DNA from: Blautia sp. AF19-10LB
Lineage (GTDB): Bacteria > Bacillota > Clostridia > Lachnospirales > Lachnospiraceae
Direction: 5' to 3'
NCBI RefSeq assembly: GCF_003461245.1
Contig: NZ_QTWS01000034.1
Coordinates: 1-38,424, forward strand
Length of the DNA: 38,424 nucleotides
Under the pieces are notes generated by a model, which saw only the letters and a list, made by a program, of their open reading frames with translations, made no database searches and had not been told where the DNA came from. The translations under genes and the position numbers were made by a program. This document shows, one piece after another, positions 14,744 to 24,700 of the stretch (its first letter is position 1; each line of letters begins with the position of its first letter).

Positions 14744-17700
14744 GATTGCGGTTACTGTCTCCCCGAACGTTGCCGCCCAGGAATCAAAGTGTCCCATACC
14801 CATACGCATGAGTGTGTCATACTGGAGATAACGCATGATAGTGTAAAGCTCAGTCATACTGTTCGATACAGGAGTACCTGTAGCAAAGGTGATACCTCTG
14901 CCGCCTGTCAGTTCATCCATGTAACGGCATTTCATAAACATATCCGAACTTTTCTGTGCATCCGTCTGTGAGATACCCGCCACATTTCTCATCTTTGTAT
15001 ATAAGAAAAGATTTTTAAATGAATGGCTTTCATCCACAAACAGCCGGTCTACGCCTAACTGCTCAAAGGTTACTACATCATCCTTTCTGGTCTGGTCATT
15101 GAGTTTCTTCATCCTCGCCTGCAGACTCTTCTTTGTTTTTTCCAACTGCTTGATGGTATAATTCTGTCCTGCCTGATGTGCCGCTTCTTCAATGGAAAAC
15201 GTAATATCTGCGATCTGATCTTCCAGCATGGCAATCTGCCGTTCCCTTGAAAGGGGGATTTTCTCAAACTGTGTATGTCCAATGATCACGGCATCATAAT
15301 CTCCTGTCGCAATACGGGAACAGAAACGTTTTCGGTTTGCCGGCTCAAAGTCCTTCTTTGTTGCCACCAGGATATTTGCTCCCGGATAGAGACGTAGGAA
15401 ATCACTGCCCCACTGCTCGGTCAGATGGTTTGGCACAACATAAAGATTCTTCTGTGAGAGTCCCAGCCGTTTTGATTCCATACCGGCTGCGATCATCTGG
15501 AACGTCTTCCCTGCTCCTACGCAATGAGCCAGAAGGGTGTTATTTCCATACAGCACATGAGCCACTGCGTTTTTCTGGTGCGGCATCAGGGTGATCTCCG
15601 GATTCATGCCGACAAACTGAATATGGCTTCCATCATATTCCCGTGGACGGATGCTGTTAAATCGTTCATTATAAATCTTACAGAGATCTTCCCGTCGGTG
15701 CAGGTCTTTAAATATCCACTCTTTAAATTCCTCTTTGATCAGCTCCTGCTTCTGCTGTGCCAGCATTGTTTCCTTCCGGTTTAATTCCCGGTGTTCCCCC
15801 TCGGCATCCTGTACCGTGTCATAAATCTTGGTATCTCTAAGGTTTAAGGCATCTTCCAAAAGGCGGTAGGCATTGGCTCTCTGTGTTCCATAAGTGGAAG
15901 TGACAAGGGCATTTCCGTAGCTGTCCACATTCTTTCCCATAACATTCCATTGTCCGGTCACTTCGGCATACTGGACTTTGACCTTGCTCCCTACATAATA
16001 TCTTGGTGTATGAAATGTCTCTGCCATGAACCTTGTAATATAATCCTCGGAGATCCAGGTTGCCCCAAGTCTTGCCTCAATCTCTGACGCATCCAGATCT
16101 TTTGGCTGTACCTGCTCCAAATACTGCACGTTCACCTGATATTCCGGATGATCTTCTGCAAACTGTTTTGCGATCTGCAGTTTCTCCCTCACATTTCCAG
16201 AAAGATATTCGTCCGACGGCTCCCATTTTTCACTGATCGGATTTTTAAAGATCACCCCTGCCAGTTCTTCGGTAAGTTCTGCTTCTGTTTTCCCGGAAAG
16301 CTGTGCCATATAGGAAAGGTCAACGCCTGCCCTCTCACCAATGGAAACCGCAAGTGCTTCACTGGCAGTATCCACGGAAGTTACCGTTTCTGCCCTGCGG
16401 ATTGTCCTTTTGGTAAAAATATCCGCTTTCCGTTTCAGTTCTCCCTTATCATCCAGAAATTCCAGAGAAGTCAAAAGACAATAGCTGCTGTCCTGGCTAA
16501 ATGCCCTCTTATTGGCATTGCTGCTGAGAAGACCATATTTTGCTGTAAAGGTATCGTATTCTTCATTGAGTTTTTCCTGCAGCTTTGTGATCTGTTCATC
16601 GCTTCCCTCTTCCATCTGGCACTGGATCAGTTCATTCGTAACATCACGGATGTTCACCAGCCCTTTAACACGTTCCGCTGTCATAGCCGGAAGATCCATG
16701 CGGTTCATCACAGAATTTTCCCGGTAATAGACTTCATCATTCACTACGGTAAAACTGAAATTCTTTACATTCGGGTCTGCCGGGATAGAGACAACATCCT
16801 CCTCCAACTCTGTATCCGAAAGTTCCAGTTCCGTGATCGTACCATGGATATTCTGGACAGCTTCTTTTAATTGTTCTTCTAAGGTAATTCCTTCTTTTGG
16901 TTTTACGGTCACTTCCTGCTTTCCATACTGGGTACTTTCTGTAGTAAACTCACCAAGCACCATTTCCGGATGCTCTGCAAAATAAGCATTGACTGAATAG
17001 CCTTTCGGCATTTCCTTTAAATTTAACCATTCCGGTTCCTCAATGGATGCCCTGTCTCTTTTCTGGAAAAACAGAATATCAGAAACAACGCTGGTATTGG
17101 CATTTCTCTGGAACGCATTATTCGGTAATCGGATGGCTCCAAGCAGTTCTGCCCGGTTTGCGATATACTGTCTCACTGCCGGATTCTGCTTATCCATCGT
17201 TCCACAGGAAGTTACCACAGCCACTACGCCACCGGGACGCACCAGATCAAGGGATTTTGCAATAAAATAATCATGGATCATAAAATGATGCCGGTCATAT
17301 CTGCGGTCACTGACCTGATACGCTCCAAACGGAACATTGCCTATCACACAGTCAAAAAAGCTGTCCGGATAACTGGTTTCCTCAAATCCCTGCACGGCAA
17401 TCTTATTTTTCTGGTAAAGCTGTTTTGCGATCCTTCCCGAAACCGGGTCGAGTTCTACACCGTACATATTGGTTTTGCTCATACTCTCCGGGATCATTCC
17501 CATAAAGTTACCGACTCCACACGATGGTTCCAGGATATTTCCCTGTTTCAGTCCCATATTTTCCAGTGCTTCATACATGCTTCGGATCACGGTCGGGGAT
17601 GTATAAAAAGCATTTAAGGTCGATGCCCTTGCTGCTCTGTATTCTTCTGGTGATAAGGTATTCTTTAATTCCAGATACTCATCTGCCCAGCTGCTGTTAC

Positions 17701-20700
17701 TCTCCTCAAATGCCTGCGGGATACCACCCCAGCCAACATAACGGGATAAAATTTCCTGTTCTTCGGGTGCTGCCAGACGTTCTTCTTTCTCCAAAGTCTG
17801 TAACAAATGGATGGCTTCCATATTTGCCTTATACTTTGCCTTCGGACCGCCTGCACCAAGGTCATTATCCTGGATACGGAAGTTGTATGGTTCTATCACA
17901 GCTTTTTCCTGTTCCTGACTTTCCAGAATAGATTCTTCGGCAGTAACCTCTTCCTCTTCTATTTCCTCCACATCTGACATATCTACTACGGTCGGTTCTG
18001 CCACTGCCTTCGTATCCAAGAAATCAAACATGGTCATCTGGTGTCCGGATGGTTCCGCAAAAGACGGTTCTGCTTCCGGTGTCGGGAATATCGTATAGAT
18101 TCCTTCTGCATACTGGTGGAGTTCCGAAAGAAGTTCTGTTTTCTGCTGATAGTTTGTCCCATACGCTTCAAAATCCAATGGAAGAGCTGCCAATGCTGCA
18201 TCCATCTTCTGTAACAGTTCTTCTGTCTGCTCTGGATTCTCTAATACTGCCACCATTTCTTTTCCTGGTTTTTCCCAGAAGAAATCATCCGTAAATGGTC
18301 TGTCTATCTCTTCCGGAAGACGGTCATAAAAGCGAAGTACCTTATTCGCCATCTGCTCCCGTTCATATTCCGGCATACGAGCATAATCTTCTGCCTGCAG
18401 GAACTGGTCATTCTTTATCAGATAAGCTACTCTATTTGCAACTTTATTCCAGGATAATAAAATTGACGTATATGGATTCCCATAAGCACCTCTTGCAAGA
18501 AACAAACCTTTTCCATCATAGTTTGTATGTGAATCATCGGCACCGGACAGTGCATGACTGCTTCCACCGATCCCATACTGTTCCTTGATAAAACCTGTCC
18601 TCGCTCTTTCATCCTCATGCAGCAGATAAAAAGAATACGTCCTGAGCCTGCCCTGCGAATACGCTCCACCCCTTGCAAGAAAAGCATCAATCTCATCCTG
18701 TGTAATGAACATCGGATGTTCTTTCCAGGCAAACCCGTCCCTTGCCTGATAAGGGATGACCTCATCCGCAAACTTCTGAAACTGCTTTGAGATATTTACA
18801 GGATTATAATGATGGAAACGCATAATGGAATGATTTTCTTCATAGGCTTCTGCCAGTGCATCCAGTCTTTCATTCAGTTCCGAAAGCCACTGGGGATCTT
18901 CCAACTTTTCTTCCAGATAATCTGTGATCTCCGGATAGATACTGCGAAGATGTGGTAAGTCCTCTTCGTCAAAAACAATCTCGGCTACTCCTTCTGCCAT
19001 ATCGCCTTTCATATAGGCAAGAGCCTGGGCGTGTTCTTTTACTGCATTACTTCTTGCCGCATCCAATACAGACTGTGGTGCATATTCACCCTGATCTAAA
19101 AGCTGATGGATACGTCCGCTGACATCCTCCCATGATAAAAATGCCTTATCTAAGATATGGTCTGTAACCGTATGCCCCACTGCGATCTGCATCCCAGTTT
19201 CATCAAACCAGACTGAATATTCATTTCCATCAATCTGAAAGCCTTTTCCACCTTTACGGTATTCACGCTTCACAAACTCCGTATATTCCTCCGGTGTCTG
19301 TTCACTCATGAAATTATAGATGATCCGGAGCTGGCTGGCTTTCCGGTTTCCTCCTGTCCGTAAGATCTCATCGACAACTTCCTCTGGAATCGGGATTTCT
19401 CCGGCATAAAGGGCAGCTGCCCTTTTCTCGATCTGCCGTCTTTGTTCATCTGCGGTGGGATATTCGGGCAAAGATAAAGCAGAGGCGATCTCTTCCTCTG
19501 CTTTACTCAATCCATCTTCTCTTGTATCTTCTACTAACTGTATACCAATTCCGTCAAGATGCTCTCTTCCGCTGTTGCCATCAGTGCGTTCATGTGTGCT
19601 GTCCATGCCATCGGATCTGCTTCCTTGTCCGGTGCCGGATTCTTCTCCAGTAATTTCTCCATCTGGCTGTCCATTCTCTCCTGTGCTGCTTTCTCGATCT
19701 GTTCCAGATGGCTGTTCAGCTTCCCGGTCAGAAACAGGCTCTGATAAAGGCTGTTCTTGTGTTCTTTCAGAAATGTCCTCCGCAGCATCCCATATTTCCC
19801 GATCGTCACTTCTTCCTCTTCGACGGTCAGATTCGGAAACAGGTAATCTCCCTTGCGATGATATGTCAGTTCCATAATCGTTTCCTCCTTCATTTTCAAT
19901 ATTTTCTTCTTTTTTCGTTTCTGCATCCTGATCTTTAATTTCGTGCATTAACGTGGTAAAGTTATTATAATTCCTTTCATTGGATTTTTCAACCTCTTTT
20001 CTCGCTTCTTCCAGAGAAATTTTATGTACGGTCTTTCCAATATCAATCAGAATACTCTCACTGAGCTGGCTTGCCGCATTTCCAAGGAAGGTGAGAACTG
20101 ACAGACGGTTATAATCTGTGATATGCATGAAGTCCTCTTCTTCCAGAAGTTCCATCGGGTCAAGCCCGCATCGCCTGGAAAGCAGATAGTAAACACTGTC
20201 TGTTGCCAGCTGACGAAAATCACTGCGGATCGTCACCTCATCCAGATCTTCCAGATAAGTACCTTCTACAGCATATTCCAATCCATCCAGGTATTCCTCC
20301 AGATTGTCATTGACCATTTCCCTTGCGACCGCCATCAATGCGTCCTGCAAAGTTGCCGCATCCTTTTCTTCCAGAGCATAGACTTCTGCCAGATGGGTGA
20401 GGATCTCTTCTCTCTGGTGTTCCTGCATCTTCCAAAGATATGGGCTTCTGCCTCCGGCTACCATGTGGGTATCCGAAATATCAAACACATAACGAAGTTT
20501 GGTATTCTGCCAGGTTTCATCAAACAAGGCAATTCCTCTTGCACCACGATTTACCCAGCGTAACATCTTTTCATTCCATAGTTCCAGTGATGCACAGGCT
20601 GTTGCGTCTGGACGCTGTGCATGGATCAGAAGCTGGTCTGAAAAAGAATAACGATATAACCTTGATGCTGTGTCCATATAATCCATCCAATCCCCTGGCG

Positions 20701-20761
20701 AACTGCTCACTGATACGGCATGTTCCTGCACCAAGTTTCGGATGTCCTGTAGTTTAGACAT
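14723..20761 (-). CDS. Truncated DNA methylase/SNF2 helicase of the ICE (N-terminal 2007 codons plus short foreign tail)
   Basis: This is the large conjugation-associated protein of Tn1549-like elements. Residues 1-290 form a conserved N-terminal region ([20 protein letters not shown]). A hydrophilic acidic linker (about 295-410) and a central conserved region with repeated [14 protein letters not shown] modules follow. An adenine-methylase-like domain has [11 protein letters not shown] (about 1070) and GNVPFG (about 1140). The SNF2 ATPase has Walker [10 protein letters not shown] (about 1748), DESHSF (about 1909) and ATGTPVSNS (about 1959). It stops at F-A-Q-V-L inside the inserted element, so the second RecA-like helicase domain is missing; that part lies at 1-738. 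ATPase function should be lost in the inserted state, while the methylase-like part may persist. GGAGGG precedes the ATG at 20761. Confidence 0.93.
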   Translation of the reverse strand: MSKLQDIRNLVQEHAVSVSSSPGDWMDYMDTASRLYRYSFSDQLLIHAQRPDATACASLELWNEKMLRWVNRGARGIALFDETWQNTKLRYVFDISDTHMVAGGRSPYLWKMQEHQREEILTHLAEVYALEEKDAATLQDALMAVAREMVNDNLEEYLDGLEYAVEGTYLEDLDEVTIRSDFRQLATDSVYYLLSRRCGLDPMELLEEEDFMHITDYNRLSVLTFLGNAASQLSESILIDIGKTVHKISLEEARKEVEKSNERNYNNFTTLMHEIKDQDAETKKEENIENEGGNDYGTDISSQGRLPVSESDRRRGRSDDREIWDAAEDISERTQEQPLSEPVSDREAEQPSGTDRESSTGENGQPDGEITGEESGTGQGSRSDGMDSTHERTDGNSGREHLDGIGIQLVEDTREDGLSKAEEEIASALSLPEYPTADEQRRQIEKRAAALYAGEIPIPEEVVDEILRTGGNRKASQLRIIYNFMSEQTPEEYTEFVKREYRKGGKGFQIDGNEYSVWFDETGMQIAVGHTVTDHILDKAFLSWEDVSGRIHQLLDQGEYAPQSVLDAARSNAVKEHAQALAYMKGDMAEGVAEIVFDEEDLPHLRSIYPEITDYLEEKLEDPQWLSELNERLDALAEAYEENHSIMRFHHYNPVNISKQFQKFADEVIPYQARDGFAWKEHPMFITQDEIDAFLARGGAYSQGRLRTYSFYLLHEDERARTGFIKEQYGIGGSSHALSGADDSHTNYDGKGLFLARGAYGNPYTSILLSWNKVANRVAYLIKNDQFLQAEDYARMPEYEREQMANKVLRFYDRLPEEIDRPFTDDFFWEKPGKEMVAVLENPEQTEELLQKMDAALAALPLDFEAYGTNYQQKTELLSELHQYAEGIYTIFPTPEAEPSFAEPSGHQMTMFDFLDTKAVAEPTVVDMSDVEEIEEEEVTAEESILESQEQEKAVIEPYNFRIQDNDLGAGGPKAKYKANMEAIHLLQTLEKEERLAAPEEQEILSRYVGWGGIPQAFEESNSSWADEYLELKNTLSPEEYRAARASTLNAFYTSPTVIRSMYEALENMGLKQGNILEPSCGVGNFMGMIPESMSKTNMYGVELDPVSGRIAKQLYQKNKIAVQGFEETSYPDSFFDCVIGNVPFGAYQVSDRRYDRHHFMIHDYFIAKSLDLVRPGGVVAVVTSCGTMDKQNPAVRQYIANRAELLGAIRLPNNAFQRNANTSVVSDILFFQKRDRASIEEPEWLNLKEMPKGYSVNAYFAEHPEMVLGEFTTESTQYGKQEVTVKPKEGITLEEQLKEAVQNIHGTITELELSDTELEEDVVSIPADPNVKNFSFTVVNDEVYYRENSVMNRMDLPAMTAERVKGLVNIRDVTNELIQCQMEEGSDEQITKLQEKLNEEYDTFTAKYGLLSSNANKRAFSQDSSYCLLTSLEFLDDKGELKRKADIFTKRTIRRAETVTSVDTASEALAVSIGERAGVDLSYMAQLSGKTEAELTEELAGVIFKNPISEKWEPSDEYLSGNVREKLQIAKQFAEDHPEYQVNVQYLEQVQPKDLDASEIEARLGATWISEDYITRFMAETFHTPRYYVGSKVKVQYAEVTGQWNVMGKNVDSYGNALVTSTYGTQRANAYRLLEDALNLRDTKIYDTVQDAEGEHRELNRKETMLAQQKQELIKEEFKEWIFKDLHRREDLCKIYNERFNSIRPREYDGSHIQFVGMNPEITLMPHQKNAVAHVLYGNNTLLAHCVGAGKTFQMIAAGMESKRLGLSQKNLYVVPNHLTEQWGSDFLRLYPGANILVATKKDFEPANRKRFCSRIATGDYDAVIIGHTQFEKIPLSRERQIAMLEDQIADITFSIEEAAHQAGQNYTIKQLEKTKKSLQARMKKLNDQTRKDDVVTFEQLGVDRLFVDESHSFKNLFLYTKMRNVAGISQTDAQKSSDMFMKCRYMDELTGGRGITFATGTPVSNSMTELYTIMRYLQYDTLMRMGMGHFDSWAATFGETVTAIEFAQVL
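19534..19875 (-). CDS. tnpV: TnpV-like protein encoded out of frame inside the helicase gene
   Basis: This same-strand, different-frame gene gives a 113-residue protein: [54 protein letters not shown], then a C-terminus [20 protein letters not shown]. This matches the layout of TnpV proteins first named in Tn4451-type transposons. A perfect AAGGAGG lies eight bases before its ATG, deep within the helicase gene, which argues for real translation. In the helicase frame the same DNA encodes a low-complexity, Ser/Gly/Asp/Glu-rich linker, as expected when the constraint lies on the other frame. TnpV function is not established as far as I know. Confidence 0.82.
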   Translation of the reverse strand: MELTYHRKGDYLFPNLTVEEEEVTIGKYGMLRRTFLKEHKNSLYQSLFLTGKLNSHLEQIEKAAQERMDSQMEKLLEKNPAPDKEADPMAWTAHMNALMATAEESILTELVYS

Positions 20762-20781
20762 TAAACTTCCCTCCTATCAAT

Positions 20782-20815
20782 AAAAAAACAGCCCACTCTT
20801 TTTTAGAATTGGCTG
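20782..20815 (-). terminator. Minus-strand terminator between the holin-like toxin and the helicase gene
   Basis: On the minus strand CAGCC (20815-20811) pairs with GGCTG (20793-20789) around a 17-base loop and TTTTTTT follows (20788-20782). It should end the toxin message just before the ribosome binding site of the helicase gene. The stem is only 5 bp, so some read-through is likely. Confidence 0.55.
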
Positions 20816-20827
20816 CATAAAATGTAC

Positions 20828-20856
20828 TTTACTTTTCGGAGAGAAAATGCTATATT
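20828..20856 (+). promoter_or_regulatory. Promoter of the antisense RNA
   Basis: On the plus strand TTTACT (20828-20833) is followed by a 17-base spacer and an extended -10, TGC TATATT (TATATT at 20851-20856). Transcription would start near 20863 and run toward the toxin gene. No plus-strand protein gene follows, which favours a small RNA. Confidence 0.68.
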
Positions 20857-20862
20857 CTAATT

Positions 20863-20971
20863 GAAAAGAGTAACCGCCCACAAGGTGGATGCTCCTGGAT
20901 TAGGTTTTAATTTATTTTGCTCTCAAAGAGAGCTGCCTATCCTGTTGGCAGACAGGGTAGGCTATTTTTTT
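20863..20971 (+). ncRNA. Antisense RNA antitoxin of a type I system (RatA-like arrangement)
   Basis: A plus-strand promoter ends near 20856 and an intrinsic terminator closes at 20971, bounding an RNA of about 110 bases. It contains a perfect GCTCTC-AAA-GAGAGC hairpin (20919-20933), a CCAC/GGTG mini-stem and the terminator hairpin. It is fully complementary to the 3' untranslated region of the toxin message and overlaps the toxin's last codons (toxin stop at 20962-20964). This 3'-overlap layout is that of the txpA/RatA type I systems. The start point is inferred from the promoter. Confidence 0.68.
20935..20971 (+). terminator. Intrinsic terminator of the antisense RNA
   Basis: GCCTATCCTG (20935-20944) and CAGGGTAGGC (20953-20962) pair over ten positions with one wobble around an 8-base loop. 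TA and seven Ts follow on the plus strand. The T-run is the complement of the toxin's terminal AAA AAA codons. Confidence 0.8.
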
Positions 20972-21063
20972 CGCTTGTTGTCCCTATTATCCAAATAGGC
21001 AAGCAAAGCAATCAGAAACGTACCGCCTAAGAACAATAAGCTCAAGACTTCGTATGTATCCAT
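20962..21063 (-). CDS. Holin-like small hydrophobic toxin (type I toxin-antitoxin)
   Basis: This 33-residue peptide starts MDTYEVLSLLFLGGTFLIAL, spans the membrane once and ends in a charged tail (YLDNRDNKRKK). This is the signature of the putative holin-like toxins (Hol_Tox type, related to TxpA). GGGAGGTG lies six bases before the ATG. A predicted extended -10 promoter lies about 85 bases upstream. An antisense RNA on the other strand covers its 3' end. Such toxins depolarise or perforate the membrane when the labile antisense RNA is lost, so it probably helps retain the ICE. It lies between the XRE regulator and the helicase gene. Confidence 0.82.
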   Translation of the reverse strand: MDTYEVLSLLFLGGTFLIALLAYLDNRDNKRKK

Positions 21064-21112
21064 TCGCTCCACCTCCCTTCTTCTGTATCCCTTAACGGAA
21101 TCTGAAAATCCA

Positions 21113-21118
21113 GGAGGT
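21113..21118 (-). promoter_or_regulatory. Predicted Shine-Dalgarno-masking segment in the toxin leader
   Basis: The toxin 5' leader carries ACCTCC, fully complementary to GGAGGT of the toxin's ribosome binding site (plus 21071-21077). A T-G pair extends the helix to seven. Pairing would hide the site in the full-length message, a known feature of several type I toxin mRNAs. This is a prediction from complementarity only. Confidence 0.45.
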
Positions 21119-21152
21119 TTTTACCAACCCTGTACACGGTTACTCCAGTAAT

Positions 21153-21181
21153 ATTCTAACAGGTAACTCTCCGCAAAGCAA
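21153..21181 (-). promoter_or_regulatory. Promoter of the holin-like toxin gene
   Basis: On the minus strand TTGCTT (21176-21181) is followed by a 17-base spacer and TGT TAGAAT, an extended -10 (hexamer 21153-21158). The start near 21146 would give a leader of about 83 bases. Confidence 0.6.
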
Positions 21182-21193
21182 TTCCTTTTTACT

Positions 21194-21664
21194 TCATACG
21201 GTTTTATATTCTGTTTTTCTCTTATTCTCTGGCCAATGCAGTTTCCATTCCAGATATTCCTCTTCTGTGATTCTTCCATCGCCCAATTTCTGCTTTTTCC
21301 CCATCCATTCCTGCAGATAAGACATTGTTTTTTTATCCCTCATTGTAATTCCAACTATTTCACTTTCTGAATCATTTAGCAGGAACAGATGAAAAAGCCC
21401 TCTATTTTCTTCATCCATCCAGAATAAAGTTTCCATTAATTCGTCCATTGTCGCAATTCCAGGACTTAAAAAATTTCGGACATCAACTTCCAATATTTCT
21501 GCTATCCGGATAAGCGTTTCCTGCTTCGGTGTACGCTGTCCACTTTCATATTGGGCGATTCTCACATCCGCACTACTTTCCCCATATCCTAATCTGCGTC
21601 CCAATTCCTTTTGAGTTATGTTGCGAAACATACGGATTTTTCTTATTCTTGCTCCTAATTTCAA
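21194..21664 (-). CDS. XRE-family transcriptional regulator
   Basis: This 156-residue protein has an N-terminal helix-turn-helix of the Cro/CI type (LGARIRKIRMFRNITQKELG, then ADVRIAQYESGQRTPKQETL, then IAEILEVD). A C-terminal domain of about 85 residues with no known fold follows (TLFWMDEENRGLFHLFLL). The start is set at a TTG (21664) with AAAGGAG six bases upstream; the longer frame begins at a GTG in the terminator loop without a ribosome site. It follows the adhesin gene and a terminator, so it may be expressed at a low level by read-through. It plausibly controls ICE genes nearby, but no operator is evident. Confidence 0.85.
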   Translation of the reverse strand: MKLGARIRKIRMFRNITQKELGRRLGYGESSADVRIAQYESGQRTPKQETLIRIAEILEVDVRNFLSPGIATMDELMETLFWMDEENRGLFHLFLLNDSESEIVGITMRDKKTMSYLQEWMGKKQKLGDGRITEEEYLEWKLHWPENKRKTEYKTV

Positions 21665-21684
21665 TTTCTTCTCCTTTTCAAAAT

Positions 21685-21712
21685 GGGGCTGTGCAGTAAC
21701 CACAGCCCCAGA
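21685..21712 (-). terminator. Terminator after the surface adhesin gene
   Basis: GGGGCTGTG (21685-21693) and CACAGCCCC (21701-21709) form a perfect 9-bp G+C-rich stem with a 7-base loop. On the minus strand ATTTTG follows, a short T-run, so termination may be partial and leave read-through into the XRE gene. Confidence 0.7.
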
Positions 21713-21727
21713 ACACTATTTATATTA

Positions 21728-24700
21728 TCATTTGCGTTTTCTCTTAACTGTCACTACAGTTCCCAGACATCCTGCTGATACTGCAAGTGCCAGCACAAAA
21801 ATAGCAATATTTGTATTATCTCCTGTTTTTGGTGAATTGGATACAGAAGTCGCATCAGAACCATGGGAACCAGGAGTGCTGACTCCCTGGTTTTCTGATG
21901 TTTCCGGAGTGTCTTTTTCCGGAGCTTTCTTATTTGTCAGATCCAGAATATATTCAATCACAGGAGTACGGTCATTGACATATTCAAACTGAATCTTATG
22001 CTCGGTTTCATCAAGCTGATAGCCATCCAGTGTTTTTGTTTCTTTCAGGATATATGTGATTGCTTTTTTATACTGCCCATTCTTAAAAGTCGCAATCGGA
22101 TAATTCTTTGATTCTGCATGGCCAGCACTGTCTGTTACCAGAGTTTCCAGAACTTTACCTTTGCTGTCACAAAGGGCAAATTCTACACCTTTCATTGGCT
22201 TCTTGGTATCTTTATCCGTTTTATTTAAGATTACCTTGCCCATTGCCTGTTCATCTTCCATTTTGGCTCCCTGAACATCTCCGGTGTCCTTAACCTCAAA
22301 TGTCACTTTATTTGCCACAATATAGCCTTTCGGTGCTGTTTCCTCCAACAACGTATAAGTGCCGACTGAAAGTTTCTCTACATAATGGGGCTGATCACCA
22401 GATGTCCAGCTTTCCATAACTTCCTGGTTTTCATTAAGAATATACAGTTTAGCACCTTTGACCTCGCTGCTTCCATCTGTCATATCAACTTTACTGATCA
22501 GAATTTTTGTTGTATCATCCTGCATTTCTACTTTCTGTATATCTGCAGTATTTTCTACTACAAACGTAATGGATTCTGCAGTTGCATAACCATCAGCAGG
22601 AATTGTCTCTGTTAATGTATATTTCTTTCCAACTTCCAGTTCCTTAATGATGTGTGGTGTGCTTCCGGAAGTCCACTCATCCACAACGTTTCCCGCTGAA
22701 TCGGATACTTTCAGTTTTGCACCTGGTAATTCTTCCCCGGTTGTAATATCTGATTTTGTGATTTCAAAAGTAGTTGGCTCATCTTCATAAGTGAACTCAA
22801 AGGATACTTCTGCAACCTCTTCTCCCGCATAAGCAAAATCAAATTCCTTGATTTCTTCTGTTGTCACAAATCCAGCAGGAGCCTGCACTTCTTTTACATA
22901 GTAGTTGCCATTGATTGGAAGATCTGCCGTAAATACAATCCTTCCATCCTGATCCGTAGCTTTCTGCTCGATCATGGTATCTGCTTTCAGGATTACTTCG
23001 CCTTCTGCATTTAAAATATCATTCTTTGTATAAAGTGCAAATACTCCGCCTTCCAGAACACGGTCTGTATTTTTTTCTTTCTTAACTACAGTTACTTTTG
23101 CTTTCTGGCGGTTATTCTGCCAGTCCTCATCATAAGTCACAACCGGAGTATTCTGATCACGATAAGTCAGATCAACCTCTCTGATTTCTCCATCCAGAAC
23201 ATATCCATCCGCCGTCTCTTTTTCCTTTACATAATATTTGCCTAAAGGAAGATCTTCTGATCTTGCATATCCAAGAGCATCTGTCGTAATTGTTGCTACC
23301 AATTCGTCCTTTTTATAATAATCACTGCTTTCCCCATCTGCAGCCTTGATATCCTCCGCTGCATAAATTTCAAAAATAACATCTTTCAAAGAACCTGTAA
23401 CATAGCCAAATGCTGCGTCCATGCCGCCTGCCAGCATATCTTTCCAGGTAACTTCCTTGACAAATTCACCTTTTTTATTGATGATGATTCGTCCAACCGG
23501 AACAGCATCCTTCATTTCTACTTTTTGAACATCTGCAGTATCAGAAACTGTAAATTTCACTTCCTCCGCCTGCAGATAACCATATGGTGCAAACTCTTCC
23601 CGAAGTGTGTAGGTTTTTCCCACATGGAGTCTTTTTATTACATGAGCTTTTCCTTTTACAGAAGTCCATTTTTCTACTTCTTTTCCGTCTGAATCCAAAA
23701 CCGTCAGTGTTGCTCCGTCAAGTTCCACACCTGTTGTAATATCTGATTTCGTAAATTCAGTTGTTGTCGGCTCATTCTTAAAAACGGTTTCCAGTTTTAC
23801 TGTTTTTACTTCCTGTCCCTGATATTTCGCAGTCACCTCAATCTGCTCATCTGAAGATACAAAACCATCTGGTGCTGCCAGTTCTTTTATATAATAAGTT
23901 CCAAATGGCAGATCCTGCTCAAAAACAGTTTTTCCATCTTCACCTGTTACCGCTTTTGTAAGCAGTTCGTCTGCTTTTACCAGTACCTTATCCCCTGCTT
24001 TTATATCCTCTTTTGCGTAAAGACCAAACTCTGCTCCAGAAAGCCCTTTCTCATTTTCAGCATCTTTTTTCACAACTGACACTTCTACTTTCTGGCGATC
24101 ATTTATAAACTCTGCACTCTGTGAGATCACTGGTGTATCCTGGTCTGCATAGACGAAAGAAATTTTCTGTTCTTCTTCATTTAATACAAATCCCTCTGGT
24201 GCAGTCTTTTCTACCACTTTGTATTCTCCTAAAGGCAGATTATCAAGATCTGCTTTTCCGGATTCATCCGTTGTCAGTTCTGCAACTTTTACACCCTTTG
24301 CATATTCCAGGATTCTTTTTCCTGTATCATCTTTCTGGAAATCTGCTGTATAGATATCCTCTGCAGCATATACTTCATATACTGCACCGGAAAGGTTCTG
24401 AACTTCATACCTAAAATCATTCTTATAGGTCGAAAGAACCTCTCCTTTTTTCTGTACAGTGAGTTTTCCTTTCACCGAATGGTCCTCATATACCACTTCA
24501 ATGACCGCATCACCTGAAATCGGATCCGTCTGATACAGGGTATTGGTATCCACCTGTATTTCGACATAATTTTTGTTAATGGTATAACCGTCCGGTGCTG
24601 TTACCTCTTCGATTCTATAATGACCAATTTTTAAATTCTGAGGCAGTATCAGATATCCATCTATATCTGTGAAATATGAGGTATGTGTAACAGTTGTCGG

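Noticed and set aside
16148..16870. 240-codon open frame on the plus strand
   Set aside because: It is antisense to the well-conserved methylase/SNF2 coding sequence, with no ribosome site or recognisable domain.
18427..18771. Second same-strand alternate frame inside the helicase gene (114 codons), considered as another overprinted gene
   Set aside because: Unlike the TnpV frame, it has no Shine-Dalgarno sequence and no recognisable family, and the helicase frame here is well structured.
14723..20761. Helicase truncation as a simple frameshift or sequencing error
   Set aside because: The missing C-terminal half is present at 1-738 and the junctions share a GA core with inverted repeats beside a recombinase gene, so insertion explains it.
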